Of a stretch of 64,000 bases of DNA, positions 27,001 through 42,000 are shown one piece after another (within the stretch, counting starts at the first letter, position 1; each line of letters opens with the position of its first letter). Position numbers and translations under genes: made by a program. The DNA is from Symbiodinium natans (Eukaryota; Sar; Dinophyceae; Suessiales; Symbiodiniaceae): assembly GCA_905221605.1 (NCBI GenBank), contig CAJNDS010000002.1, forward strand, positions 1,665,438 through 1,729,437. Direction: 5' to 3'. The notes beneath the pieces are model-generated. The model ran no database searches, was not told where the DNA came from, and saw only the letters and a list, made by a program, of their open reading frames with translations.

Positions 27001-30000
27001 TTCAGGCTCCGAAGCCCAGTTTCAGGGTTTGGCTCTCGCAAGGCTTATATAACTAGGCGATGTACTGTGATGTACTGAGTGTGGGGCTACAGTGCGTTCT
27101 CGGCCTCTGGGCGTGGCCATGTGTAGCCCCCCCAAGCCTCGGCTGGCAGAAAATTGTATTGCGCCTTCAGCCTGCCCCTTTGAAGCCCCCAAAAACAGAC
27201 CCAAAAAAGGCTTAAACTCCCAAGCTCCGAATTCCTGTAGCCTCTCAGGGCCTACCGTTGGTGTGGTGGGAGTTGCATCGCCAAGTCTTTCAGTGCCGCC
27301 CGAGACAGCGATCGGAGATGCCACGCACCTCCTCGCCCCTGGATGCGTATGGCATTTGGGGGCTTTATTCCTGGGCTGGGGGTTAGGCTCGGTGCAGGCT
27401 ATGGATATTTTGCACTTCTGTCCTGAGCCTTATATTAGCCGTACTTATCTCTTTGGCTTCGACCTTCGACCCGGTTGGGTTACTGTTGGGGCAAAGCCGA
27501 CTGGATCAAAAGGAGCACGGCTGACCATGTCTCCCAACTGTTGAGGTCTTTGCCTCCTCCGCGTTGGCAGAACAGCGGACGCCACGAGCTGCTGAGATCA
27601 CCGACACCGAATCTCGAGTATCAGGCTTGCTGCTTGAGAGCGAGCTGTGCTAATCATGACCCCCCATCTTCAGCCCCGAACTCCTCGAATCCTTCTGCTG
27701 TCTTCAGGGATCAGCTTTACGGACCTCGATCTGGATATGCAAGATCTCTCGGGGGATGTGAGCTGGCTCCAGCCCACCTCGCGAGACTTTGTGTCGACAT
27801 ACGTGCCGTCCTCAGCGGGGGATTCAGTTTAGGCATTGCATGGTTCTGCGGCACTTATGAGGGGCTTTGGCCAGATCTGTCAGGGCTGTTCGGTTCTCGC
27901 ATCTGTTCATTGCCATTTGCGGGGCATAGCAGAGTACGCAGCTGCACATCCTCTCTGGGTCTCTTGCCTGCACAGTGCAACCCCTGGGCCACCCCGACTG
28001 ATATTGCTAGCTGGGCCAGAAAGGCCTTTTGTGAATTTAAGCGTATGAGGCAAGCTGCAGTGCGCTGCCCGAAGCAGCTTGTCGGACTTTCCATTCCGAT
28101 GGTCGACCTCCTCAGGTAATCTACCTCGCCTTTGATCCAGTTGGGTCCGGCCGGTCGCAGCTGAATGAAGTTCCATTGGACACGAACCTGATTACCATTC
28201 CGCCGGACACGCCCCTCTTCTATTCATTTAGATTGTGCAGAAGAACATGCAGCCCTTCAATTGGGAACCGATGCGAATCGGGTTGTGCACTCTCAGGAAG
28301 TCTGGCAATCGGCAGTTCCTTCTCGTCTACGCGAAGTCCGTGCTCTCAGACGGTCATTGCTAAAACCTCACGCAGCACGCATATCTTCAGCTGTTGGGTT
28401 AGGGGGGTTGTGCTTCAGAGCTGTGCTCAGAGGTCTGTTCTGGCGGAGCAGACGACGCCTGCTTCCTTTGCCATCTCAGACGTCGTTGCCATGGCCGACT
28501 TGTTGCAGAAAGTACTCGACTGTTGAGAGCATGCCCAATACCAAAGTTGTGCGGCAACGCAGCAGGTAGCTGTCACGGCGTACCTCCTAGTCTAAAGACT
28601 GTCAACTGTCAACCCTCTGCAACTCCACGGTGCAGAAACAGCTTAGGCGTCGAACGTCACCTTTGAAGACTTCGACCTCGATGCATCAGACATCGGTGGA
28701 AATCTCACTTGGGTCGCAGCGGAAAATGAGGCTCAAGCAGTTTCCAGGATAGGACTCCAAGACAAGCGTCGAGCCTGGCACTTGCGAGAATTGAATGCAT
28801 ATTGGTGAAAGTGCGAGAATTTCTGGGATGTCCAAAGCTACTTCCCCCTAGGCCCCCAGGTCACTACAGCTGCCATTTGGCGAAGCCTCCCACGAGGCAT
28901 ACGTGCAGCACTACGTGGTGTACCTGGCAATCAGCTGCAACATCTCGAACTCTTCCGAGGCTTCCATTTAGGTCTTTGGCATGGGCCTGACTTGCAACTT
29001 TCCACAGCCGCCAGAGAGTTGAGAGGCGTTGAGAGCCTGAGTTCTGAAAGGATGCTGGGGTGAGCCCCAAATCATATCGTATTATTGCAGTTTTTACTGA
29101 TAGAATACTCGAATGATTCATTGATATACTGATATAAGACTGTAGAATACCCCCCCCCCCCCGCCCCCCCAATCTCTTTGTAGGCGGCGACGCTGCTGAG
29201 CGGCTCCGCGGCGCTGACCGTGGAAGGCCCTCTGCAGAGCTCGGGTGCGTAGAACAACGCCTCTCCCTTAAACCTCATTCTTATAATTGTAAGAGCAGAA
29301 TAAGAGAGGAAAGAGAGGACTCGGAGTTGAAGCGTATGAGGGCTCGCGTTCTTCATAGGGTATGTGAAGCCAAGCCGGGAGCCTGGAGCATCCCGTCCCC
29401 GACATGCTGGATGCTAAAGCCCCCCATCTTTCGGCCCGAAGAACCACGAAAGACCTATGTGCAGCCTGAAAGGCGCTGATGCCGCACAGGCTCGGGGAAG
29501 CGGGGTTTGACATTGGATGTCGGAGTTTACTATCCTGGACGGGGGTCGGAGTTTGGTTAGTCCGGGGTTGTTGGGTTTGGAGCGCCTTGCAGCCAGTGCT
29601 TAGCGTCCATAGAGCTATGGAGATTTAAGGAACATCACGGCTCCTAGAAGAATCCTGGAAGCTGTTACAGTTCTGGGTGCAACTGCATGCACATGTACCT
29701 GCACGTGCCTAGCGATCTACCGTGTTGAGATAGACGCAAGGGAGATAGACTTGAAAGCTCGTCAGAAGTTTCCCGGTTCAGAGTTTGGCGCAGTCTTGTT
29801 CTGGGAAGTTTCCCGCATGTATCCACTCCAGCATGAGAACAAGGTCACCGGGAACAGATATTGCAGCGAACGGCCTGTGGGTGAACGCAACCTGACACAG
29901 CCCTACACCGAACACTGTAGACCTGGTGCTCTTCGTACCACCTCAACGGCATCTCAAACGGCAGGTCGAAGCAGCCGTCGCTGCGGCTCTGGCTGCGCAG

Positions 30001-33000
30001 AACCTTTGGGGCACTTGCGCAAACCTTTGCTTTCTTTCAGTAGATAACGCAGACCACCATGTTCGTGAGGCTTGGAAAGGCATCAGCCCGCTGGTTCACA
30101 GCCCGAATTTTGGATGACTTAAACAGTTGGCTCAAGAACCTCAAAGGTTTGGCGTGTCACCTTCTTCTGCCACCGTACGCGCAGACGGGGTGCAAGCGCG
30201 TAGGCTTCTGGGCGAGGCAGGCTAGCTGGAAAGCGTCAGGTTTGCGCGGAAGGGCTTGGTTATGCAAGAAGTTGATTCCAATTTTGGAGTTTGCTTCTTG
30301 TTTGGGCCTTGGAAGAATTTACCGGCTTCGTGAGGTACGGGCTTCAGGGCTTAGGCTTTGAATGATGCTGCCTAAGGGCTTGTCGTAAACTTCCATGCGC
30401 TTCCTAAACTCGTCTGAACCTCGGCCACCTGAACATCGAGCCCACTTAGAATGGGCCAAGCCCGAAGGGGTGGAACTTTTGGAGAGTTTGGGATTCGGAC
30501 CCGAGGCCCCACTGTTAGACTGTGCGAAGCCTGAAAGCAAACAAGCGTTGTTTTTCCTGCGTAGGCCCGGCGCCTCGCAGCCATGACCTGGTTGGTCACC
30601 TACCAGGCGCTCGAAACATTTTCTCAGGCAATGAATCATTGGAACGGCATGGGCTGGCTTAGGGACAGAGCGTCGGTTCGAGCCGCCTGAGGGCACCTGG
30701 ACATTCTTCGCAGCAGGTTCTCCTCACCTCGGTTTCTGGAGCCGATGCAGCTGCCGCTGCCGCCTCGGTGACACCCGCTTCCTTTGTGTCCTCGGTGGGC
30801 TCCAGCCTCATCGCAATGGGCGTCGACAGAGCTTCGACTGCACTTCTCTTCGGAGTCTCTTCGGAGTTGCCCGAAGCTTCTTCCACATGTATCAGATGGC
30901 CGCAAGTCTGCTCCCCCGCAACGAGTCTCAGGTGCATGAGAGTTCATAGCAATCCCAAACATGTGGGTGTTGTTGGCTTCACACGCATCATGCTCCAAAG
31001 GCCCAGGATTTCCCTTGCCTGTCGCGCTCCGTGCCGGCTGCGCCATGCTGTGCACATATTGAGGTGCGTTGGTTTCGCGAAGTCTCGTCCGAAGCCCAGT
31101 TTGAAAACCAAAGCATTCTCTAGAACCAAACGGGTTCTAACGAGCGTGGGACATGAGACGTCTTTGAACAGGCCCACAGCCAGCCATGACTCTGCAGGTG
31201 TTGATCAGCTTCGAGGCCTTTAGCGTGAGCCGAGTGGTGGTGGACTCGGCGCTTTGGCCGCGGTGTTTCAAATTCGGGTGCGCTGTTCGGGTCAGCCGGT
31301 TCTGTCGGAACCCTAACCGTCCTAACCCTACAAACAGCCTTCCGTGAATCCTCTTGAATCCGCACCCTAAGTCACCCTTTCCGCACTCGTCTTTGAGGTG
31401 CCAGCTCTACCGGTGTGGAGCGGGGCAGTTGATGGAAATATCTCCATCCAGCAACTCGGCGGTTTAGGTCGCACTGAAGAAGAGGGAAGTTTCCTGGAAA
31501 GCCTTGAAACTCTACTCTGAGATGCTGGCATGCTGAGAACGATATCTGAGCCCGGAGTATGAGAGTTCAATGAAGGTTCACCATGGAGAGTGATGGAAAC
31601 TTCTCCGAGCGGCGGTTGGCGGCAGCGACCTGGGAGGAGGACTTGCGCCTTGGTCGGTGAATTGGACCGGCGCGGGCAGAGGGGGTGGCTCAACAAGTCC
31701 GGTTTCAGGTGATGATTGGGATGTAGCAGTGTAGGCAGTGTAGGTGTCAGTGCCCTAGGTCTATGCGTTTCGTGCTACTTGCAGTCCTGGAAGCTAGAGG
31801 ACGTTGAAGTTGAAGGTCAGCAGCTTCAAGTTCAGCTTGTTGCAAGCAGGGAGTTTGCCAACGCCACTTCCCAGGCGATGGACGTACCTCTGCAGCCTGG
31901 AATACTTTGGCAACGCAGCTTGGATGGCACGGCATAACCTGTCTGTTGGTTCGTTGATATGGCATACTGCTGGGAGTAGACTGAGAAGACATCGTCGTCG
32001 CTACCATGGCCAACATTTCGCTGCCACAAAGACCCTGAAATGAGCCCCGAAAATGATGGCACTACCATGTTGAGTTGAGGCACAGGGTGCCCCAGAGACT
32101 TGGGGGATGTTTGTATACATCGACATCCCCAGTGTGTCGCTCTGCACACGCTGTACACCTCTCAAACAACCTGAAGGTGAGCGCTGGCATTACCAGCATT
32201 GAAGTGCCAGTGGACTATCCTCTCGGCAACTTTACACATCTGGCGATCTTTACGCAGAGTGCCGTGGCCCCTTTGGCTGCAAGCATGTGACGAGTTTCGG
32301 AAGTCGTCGCCGTCCGTTTAGGAAGACGGAGCCAACATTCCGCTGCCGTGAGGGTTGGCATCCAGACGCAGGCAGAATCAACCATCGCGGCTTCGCTCAA
32401 GATCGAGGATGCAGACGCAACTTCGGCTCTTTCACGCAGAGTAGTCAGCAGTGTGATCGAAGATTTGCCATCTGAACATGACAGCTTTTCTGCAGACACG
32501 ACAGGTGTTGAATAAGTCCCCCCCAATCCCCGCCCTCCCATGAGCCATCGGAAGGTTCTTGGTAACTTTCGTGAAGATTCGCCATGGTCCATGGTGGTTA
32601 TAGCGTTAGTTCCAAGCCTCAATGTTCTACCGCTTCACTTCCAGAGAGAAATTGTTAAGCCCCAAAATTCCAAGCTTCTAAGCATGCGGCCCCCACGTCA
32701 ATATTTCCAACAACTAAACTGGCAGGGCGAGAAAAGTTGGAATTAGGAAGGGGGTATTTGGAAACATGGAAAAAGAGGCTGCAGAACTGAAAGATATTAC
32801 AAAGTGATCCTCCGTTCAGCCTGGTTCTCTCGCCTGCTTTAGTGAACGTAACTTTCCTGAAGCCAGAGTTTGTCGTTTTGGACTTGAATATAGCAACGTT
32901 CAATAGCGACATACATACTTCTACAGCGTGTTGACCGTCAAAGAACACTGTCGCCCATTTAAGGATGTCTCGTTTACACCAAATGCTAAGCGCCTCCCCT

Positions 33001-36000
33001 GGATCCTTAGCGCATCCCCTCCAAAGAGCCTTACCGAGATCCTCCACGTCAACCTTGCTATGAATGGCGGTTGACCTGCTTGCATTTCACTGGAGACTTC
33101 CTGGCTGAAAAACTTATGAGGAAACCTGAGCAAAAGCCAACTGCCCTTGTGGCCAAAACAGCCAAAACCGCCTAGGCGAGCGTGTCGTTTGTGTCCTTCC
33201 CTGACGAAGATCTGGACGAGATGGAGATTGGGGGCGGAATCAGCTGGGTATCTTCACTGGACCAAGCAAGTTGAGGCTGTTCCAATACATGTTGTTCACA
33301 GGATCTTGCTGGAATCGAAGTATGTTACCAGTTTGTCTGGTTTGCGGGGTGAGGACATATAACAGGGTTTTGGTCATGTCTGGCCTATTGGGCCTTTGGA
33401 GGCTGAAGGCCCTTTATGGAGCAAAACGGCAGATCTCCCGAACACGGGCGCTTGTTGAAACAATTGCCGATAGCCCCCCCCCCCCTACAGAGCATCCTGT
33501 CAGAGCTGACCCGGCTCAAGCTCTGCATTGGAGGAATTTGCTTTTGGATTATCCTTGTCCCTTTAGAGTCCCTCGACCCTGCCGGAAGCAGGCTTTTGTT
33601 TCCTGAAGCCCTCTGGTGTTTTCACTTAGAGCCTGAGTCGCCAAACCCATGCAACTCCGAGGTAGAACCTGTGGCACTTGGAAAGGATCGCGTGGAGTTC
33701 TACACCCTCTACCTCGCGGTGCCTCCTGGGCAAAGGGTGTCCCTGGTATGTTGTAGGGCTCAATGTCGAAGGATGTCGAGGGTTTAGGGTTGAGGGTAAA
33801 ATGTGGGGTCCAGGGTGCTGTTGCTTTGGGGAAGGTCTGCGGTTGAGCTTGCAATCAATGCATTCGGCTTGACAAGACGGGGAGCCACGGGGTTGAGGCT
33901 CCAACCGATAATCAGGGCAGACTGTTGGAGTGAGAGCGCAAATGAGAGGGGCTCTCACTGTGGTGTGATATGCTGCCCCAAGTGCCCATGCAGGGTTTCA
34001 AAGGCAACTTCTGGCTTGGCAATAGTCCGGCGAGTATATGGCATGGGCATACACGTAGATACTGCACGGGAATTGCACACATAAGTATTCAGGTGTTGTC
34101 CTGTTTCGTGGCTTCGAAAGATACTGAAATCCAAACCTGGTGGTCTTGCTGAGGAGGAACCCACTGGGCTCGGCCGTTCTCTGCTCTTCAACGTGGCAAA
34201 GGCACCTTGCAGAATCCTCAGTAGCCGCCCCAGCCTCTGCTCGACTGCCGGCTCTTTTTCTGCTGAGCCTGATGTCTTAAATCTGTACCATGCGCAGTTC
34301 GCTGAGCCCAATCTCAACTTGATCAAAGGACCTGCTTGTTCCGCAAAGAAATCAAGACATCCTTTCGAGGGGGCTGTTGAAGTTGCAACGCCAGGTGACG
34401 GTGAATGAACAAGCCCTGGTTACAATCATAGTTGCATGCTTACCAAACGGCTCATGTCCGGAATTCTCCGTAGGCCGCGACCCGCAATCCTGTCAACGAG
34501 CTGCATCTGAAAACTGAGCTTATCGCAGCCATTCGACCTTTGGCGTCACATTTTTGTAGTTGCCAGTACCAAGGTTCCAGGAGCAAGAGAGCCAACCAAG
34601 CTCTTCTTCCAATCTCCCAAACTAGTCAAACTATACCCTCAGCCCGCAGCAATGAGCCACTGTGTGCAGGGCGAGAACTCGGCTCCGCTGTCCGCAGGCT
34701 CAGCCCTTGCCAGCTTCCAGGCCCGCACGGCATTGTTTACCAAGCAATGCAAGGTTTGGTCTTTTGGGCTCTGCAAAAAAAGCAACATGCGTAAACACAT
34801 GCACTTCGCTAGGCAAAGGGCCCAGTTCCCCACTCTGAAAAGGTGTGATCAGCGTGTCAGGAGCCTTTTGAGGTGGCCACTGCATAGCCACATTCCAAAG
34901 CCCCACCAGGCCCTCGTGGTTTATACAGTGTCCAAGCTGGCGGAGCAGAGTACGCCTGCCTACGCGCTCCTGTTACTGGGCCACGTTTGTGAGTTGATCT
35001 TTGACCGTTACCTCTACGTTACCGCACATCACGAACCTCTAAGGGATTGTATGTAGAGACAGCCCAGGTCCGACACGATCTCCATTGCCTCGAACTTGCG
35101 CGGCGCTGAGACAGCGAGTTCTTAATTAAGCACCCGTTGAAAGCGTAGAGGATATTGGGAGGTTGCGCTTTCGGTGGATGGGCAGGAGATTTCGCCGCCC
35201 CCAGTTTTGGGGCTGCGGGAATTTGGGACACTCTGAAGGGATTGTGACGATAAAGCTGCTGGCCCTAAGGTCGTTCCCGGATTTGGACCTTGACTTTGAC
35301 GATATCGGTGGCACCCTGTCGTGGCTGGAGCCAGGCGACACAGAGACGCTTGGGCTCATGGAGCCTTTTTTCGGCTTTGCGTGCTATTTAATTTATTGTT
35401 CTAAACGGCTTAGGTAGCAAACGCAGTGGATATGGTTTTGGCCTTCAAACTTGCAGCTGCTGAGGTTTGTCACATCCCACTTCGTCTACATGGCCTTACC
35501 GGTAGAGGAGACTCGGAGTCGATTTTGCCAATCCAACTTAAAGCTGAAAACAAACAAACTGAGAACGACCGGACCTCTGGAGTTCACTCAATCCTTGAAC
35601 CCCCCGCCCCGGCTATGGCCTTAAGACGTGCGTACGACGACAAGCAGACCAGCTCCCTTTCCCCAACCACCAGAATGACCTAGAAAGCCGAAAGCAGAAC
35701 GAAGAAAGGAAACCCCTCCCTTCCACCAGCCTAAGGGTTGAGGGTGTAAAAAGCCTTACTTTGTGCCCTAACAGGCAAGGACTTCGCATTTTGAGAACTC
35801 CACAGCGCAGGAGGCTTCGGACCTTGGCCTCTGCCAGGGTGCGGTGGCGCTCGGAGCAGGCTCTCGGGTGCTGCCCGTGTTCTGCGTTGTGGGGGGGGGG
35901 GGGGGGGGCTTTCGCTGGTTTTGAGTGTTTTTGAAACATTGAATTTGGAGATTTCGGGGCTTAGGGTCTTGGAAGCTGGCTCCGGGAACTCAACTCACCG

Positions 36001-39000
36001 ACGGCATGCGATTGTCGCTGCATATCCCCCACATAGTTTCCAACGATGTCTTTGTTATCGTGGCGCTTGAGATTTGTTGGACGAAGCTTTCGTGACTACC
36101 AGGATGTCACAGGATGTTGGCATCGCCTTTCCGTTGAAGCCGTTTGTTTCGTCCAATGCCCTTAGGACATGAGAACAACATGGGCGGTCTAGTCTAGTGC
36201 TGAGTACACCACACCCAATTACGACTGTTATTGTTGGAGTGTTCTAGTTTCAGTTGCATCACTACACTACGCAGCAATATAAAAAGCATACGGGTGTACA
36301 GATGTTATAGGGTTCTTAGGGGAGGGGGGTTCCATTGGGCGTAACCTAGTACTCCCCACTACTCCCTAAGGCTCCCGAAGCTTCCCTGAGGTTCCCTAGG
36401 TACCCCCCCCTTGAACCCCCTCCCTTAAGAACGCTATACAGATTCTTCGTCACAAATGGCCACAGAAAGCCATACTGAGCTTCTTTGGATCAGTGCCCGA
36501 CCTAGAAGTCGGAACCTCGAGGTGCGCCGCAGATCTTCGGGTCGCTGACCGTCTCGGTGTCTGGCGCCTCCGCCGCCCAGGTCCTTGTGGCCACTGGGCT
36601 CGCAGCCTTTGTATTTTCTTGAAGCAAATCACATAAGGTCATGTGGTGGTTGGCTGTTGGGGGGTTTGCCCACATCTGTTGAAATTAAATTGTGCAACAT
36701 CATTTCTTGAAGCTTGCGCATGGTGTCTTCGCTAGGCTAGTCCCTAACCCCCTGAAGCCCCAATCGAAGAATTCCCTGCACAGGCTGTGAAGGCTTCTCT
36801 GTCCAAGGCACGGCTAGGGTCGAATTGCTTGTTGGTGTTCAGGGTTCAGGGTATAGTAGGTAGTATAGGGCTTGGGGATGGGGTCAGAAAGTCGGGTTCG
36901 CGACCGACGCCGCCTATTTACAGCAGCGATTCCTTTACAAGTTAATGTAGCATCCAGCCCTGGCACTCGATCCCGGAATATAGCTTGGGCTTGCCACCAA
37001 AAACTTCACACATTTTGAGTCTCTGTGTCCTTGCCCTTACCTCGCTGTTCCAGGTGCTCGGGATCCCCCTCACCTCGTTGATTGTCACCGTGACGCCAGC
37101 GAGTTCTCGCCGGCTCAGCACCGGCGGCGGCGTCCAGGCGTGGCGCGTGCAGTACCAGGCGCCGTTTTGGGATTGAAAACTTCCTGCGGGTACGCCCTAC
37201 ACCCTATAGGCTTCGGCAGAACTTTTAGCAAAGCATTTGGACCCAACAAGAATTTAGGGTGAGAGTTTAGACTTCGGCTCCTGTGCAGCGTAGGGCGTAG
37301 GCCTTCGTTAGGCATCGAAGGCTCGAAGGATCAAGAGGGGAATTGTCTACGGCCCCGGAGAATCGATGCTCTGTGCTTTGGCACGGCGCCGAACGGAGGA
37401 AAGGAGAGCAAGACTCCGAAAAGTGTGACCATAGTCTTGACATGACGTCGGGCTCTTGCACATGTCGGTCATGAAGTTCCCAAGCAGAGCTGGTTTTGCG
37501 TATGCCTTGCGCCCTAAGTTCGGCCCCGCCCCCAAAAGTATGCAGAGTCCGGCGACTCCATAGCGAGGCCTCGCAACCGCTGGGAATAATCGCGCCCTAG
37601 TTATCCTTGTTATTTGATCCCCACTGGACCTGCCAATCTCGCAATCCCCAAACTACAGCAACTACAGTGCAAGTCAATTGCAAGAGTCTTTAGGCGCCTG
37701 CACCAGGCCACCGTGTCCTCCGCATCGCTGGGCGCGATTGTTGCCAGTGCCAGTGCCCTCAGCAGTGACGCCACGCCCTTCGTTGCAGCCTGGCCGGAGG
37801 GTTTAAAGTACAGCGTCCTGATTTTGGTGCCAGTATCCAAGAACAACACTTGGATGTGGAGACCAGTTTGATCCTCAGTAGAATTCAGGGCAGAAAACTG
37901 ATAGCTTCCGATCCTTAAAGCCTCCTCCGGGCAGCTTTCAGGGTCAGAGGTGCTTGTGGAACCCTATAGAATCCGAAAACCCGTAAGGGGCGGCCGTTCC
38001 GTGGATTCAGAATTTCAGAATGGTTTGGAGGTTGAAGGATGTTTGCGGGGCTATAGCCGATGAGGGTGCAGCACTAGTGGCTTCAGGGCTTGGCAGTTTT
38101 TCTCCTGGGAGGGACATGTGCACTGAGGTCACAGGCCACAGCCGCAGTGACGACTTAGGGCCCAATATCATTCTGGAGTTCCCACCTCGTATCTCCTTAC
38201 AGAAAATTGTTTGTGGGCCAAGTAGAGCCCAAGACGGAGTTTGAGTTGCAATTTCCGGTGCCCACAGGCAGACTTGGCCAACCAGTTTTCGGCCATTGGT
38301 GTCGACCCAGCTTCCTTGGTTGTCGAGGACAGTCGGGCTTTGGCCGGCATGCCATCAATCATGTACTGACTCCTCATGTGGTACTCCGTGCTGGCCAAAA
38401 AAGCGTTTAAAGCGGCCCAAAGATTGATGACTTATAATTAGATCATATTTGATCCTTCAGAGCGTCAAGCCGCAGGAGTTCGCAGAGTTGATGGTGTGGG
38501 CCAGAGCGTGCTGGTTGTTTGTCGGGGTTGAGTGAAGAAAGGCTTGGGAATTTACTGAGACGATTAGGTTTTATGTTTAGTCGATGGAGCTCGGTGCTGG
38601 GGGGTCTGCTGAACATGGCGAGTGGTAAGACTTGCAAGAGCGGCTAGTCACGTCCGCACTGCCGGAGCCGCTTATCGGCACGGCCCCCTTGCCACCTCAT
38701 ATGTAGATTTACAGTCCTCAGACCGTCCTCTCCACTTGCCGAGGTGGTGGGGCTCGAGCCAGTCAACGGATCTGTCTCTGAGGCACGCCGGCTGAGGTGA
38801 GAGGATTGGTTTACAGGCCTATAAGAGTCTTGCGGGGTTCAGAGGTTCGGGTTCAGTTGTTCTTGCCTACTCTGGATGAGGCGACCGGGACTCAGAGTTC
38901 GGATGCTTTGGATTGGGGATTTGGGATTTGGGTGCAGATTCTAGCAAGTTCCCGCCAAATTTCATTCCCCTCCCTCCCCGCCCCTCGCCGCCTTCAGCTG

Positions 39001-42000
39001 AGGCCTCCTCGAACGACTCTGAGTCGGATCCCATCAACCAGACCCGAAGGTTAAGGACGGCTGGCCAGCTCCACAGCCAAAAGCTTTAAGAGCCCTTGGA
39101 GAAGCCTCTTGTGGGGTTGAGCTTCGTACAGTATGTGGGCGTGACGGAGCGGATGTAGCTTTTCACCAGAGGCCATATACGCTTTGCACGCAGAGCTCTC
39201 ATGCTGTCCAGGAGTTCCGGGCGAGAAGGTGAAGATTCAGATGCTGCAGACGTCTCGACTGATGCCATGGAGGACTGCTGACATGAGGGTGGGATATACT
39301 ACGGTACCCGATGACTGTTTTGAACAGGCCCGGCGACTGGCATCCTTCGCTACAGCCTATGGAAATGTGACGGTGGCTCTCTGCACATGAGGGTCTATCT
39401 GACAGTCTATCTCGGACATGATCCCTTCTGGTTTCGGCGGCTAGGGCTCAGAGCGTTTCCGAGTTGGTGCGTCAGGTGTGTCCGTACATCAGCTCACCAT
39501 ACTCCTATGCATTCCTGGAATTTTGCCGAACCGCAAAGCCCCTTGGGCCCGCAAGTTCCTATGCTCAGGCTTGGTGTCGCGGACCAGAACTTGGAAATGT
39601 TTCTGTCGGTGTGGGCCCTAAGCCATTTGGGGTTTCAGTTTGTGCATGCCCTATAGACACTGCCAGTAGACAGTCGAGTTCCTTGCTGGAGGGTCCTGTC
39701 CATGCATGATGTGGAATTTGGCAGATTATGTTTGACGGGGGTAGGTTCACGGCATCCGTCGGTTCCCTGGCCACAATGTTGTGCGAGTAGCTCTTTGAAT
39801 ACACATCATGGTCCGGTGAATCGAGGCCATGGCTCGCATTGCAATATTCTAAGGCAACATCTAAACGTCTGTCGTGAGTGGAACATCGCACTTGCTCATG
39901 TGCTGAGGGAACAGCTCCTTCGAAGTAGCACCAGACCTGCAGCTCTCTCCCTACAGAATCTCGGCTCTTGCAGTGCCAGAGTGGAACTTAGCTTCAGAAG
40001 GTTTCGCCGGAGTCTGTTTGCATCTGGTTGCTTCTCCGCGGTGGGATGATAGTATATGAGCTTCCGGACCGTCACACACGTGCTGCTAGAACAGCCGTTT
40101 GACAAGTCAATCCCCCATCTCATATCTCATGAATTGCAATGAGAACGTCCGTACCGCATGTGAGCCCGTCTTTGCTTTCCTTTCTCATCATACCCGAGAA
40201 TGATGTAACAGCCAGAGGAAGCGCATTCACCATGAGAGCCTACACACGACCCTTGCCATCAGGATACTTGTTGGTCTACGCGGCGTCCAGCTTGGAAGAG
40301 CAAACAACGCCCGCCTTCGTGCAGGCGCTCTGCGCGGGAGGGCCATATAGTACCATATAAATTGCACGTTGAGCATCATTAGGGTGAGCCATGAGTAAAG
40401 CAAGCTAGGAGGGAGGTACGTGTAGTCACAGTGTAGTCCCACTTGTTCACAAGATGCCTCGGTGTCGCAAGGGGCCTAGAGGGCCTGACTCTTTCGCTTA
40501 CAGCTGTGCCGCTGTGCCTTCCGCAGGTCTATGACATGAGCGCCAGCGTGTCCAACATCCAGTTCCAAGGGCAGGACCTGACATGTAGAGGGCAGCACCT
40601 GTCTCATGCTTGGAGTTTACTTTGGGAATATATAATGGCTGTGGCTACATCTTACGGTAGCACCGATACAGCATATACAAATGTTCGAACGAAAGTTCGG
40701 GCGGTCAGGATTTGGTCTGACTTCGCAGGATTTGGACCTCGACCACCTCGGTGGCACGCTCAAATGGCAGAGCCCAGAGCTGACGGAGCGTGTGGATGTG
40801 CCGCCTGGCAAAACGCCAGTTCAAATCTTTGGGCTTTCAGGGTCGAATGCCGGGCAGTCTGCTCAAAGTCCGATATATTGCGTTCCCGACCCACATCATT
40901 CAGGGTTTTGGGGGCTAGCCCGGCCCAGGGCATAGCAATCAGGAAATCAGGCAAATCAGGCTGGTCATTGGTCATCTGTTCATGTTCAGGGATCAGGCGT
41001 TGTTTTGGGAGAGCCTTTCAGCTTCTGAATTCTTCGTGCAAACCCCTTTTTGGCCATGTACCGACGAGCACAAATCCAACATTTCAACCCACGTCCAAAT
41101 CTGCAGGCACTTGGGGCCCAAAGCCCCGCAGACTCTCACGAGGTATGTGCTCTACTTGGCCGAGAACGCTTTCGGCGCTCGGCGCTCGCAGCTGGGCCCC
41201 GAACTTCCGAAGGAGGCGACATCGCAGCAGGCGCGGGGGGCGAATCCCTGCCCCAAAACCCCACACACTCGACTTGACCAGGTGACAAGAAGCCTTCTGA
41301 ACTCTGAACCCATCTAAACCTATGTATCGAGTCCCCCAACCAACGCACCCCAAGTCGAAACTCCACAAAAGACACCAAAGCCGGCGACGCCCGCAATGGA
41401 CGTTGGAAGAAGGTGCCTCCGGATACTCTACGCCTCGCCTTCAACCACTTCACCATCTTCACAAAGTCGACGCTGGTGGCCCCTCCGGTGCAGGGTGAGC
41501 TCATGCCCTTGGGGCCTCGGGGATAGGGGGATGCTTAAATGGGGTTGCTTTGGGAATTGAATCTGGGTGCCTTGGGCATAGGATGTGACCACCTCAAAGG
41601 GCTAACTGAGACATTTTTGCACCTGAAGATGCCTCAGATCCCCAAGTCCGTGTTCGTGGGCTCTTGTGACTCTTGTGGTTTGACCCTCACAAGAGCAAGA
41701 CAGCAAAACACAAAAGGGCAAGTAATCCGGCTGCCGGGAGACCTAGCTCCAGCTAAGGAGCAAACCACCCCCGCTGCTCTTGCCTTCTTCGATGAGCTAC
41801 CTGGCTAGTGCATAGGAACATGTACAGGCTCTCAGCCCGGGGTTTCATGTGCCAACTCTGTGAGGGACAGATCAGAATGCGGAAGCCCTCGGATCTGCAA
41901 TTGGTGTGGATACGGTCTCCTTTTGTCCCAGAAGCATACATACCAAGTATGCGTACTACATGCTCTGGCGCAAGGTTTGCTTTGGCCGCCAACATGAGCT

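Noticed and set aside
27475-28119. 214-residue continuous plus-strand open frame
   Set aside because: It is out of frame with the R1 exons 27546, 27708 and 28116 that lie inside it, and has no repeat features of its own.
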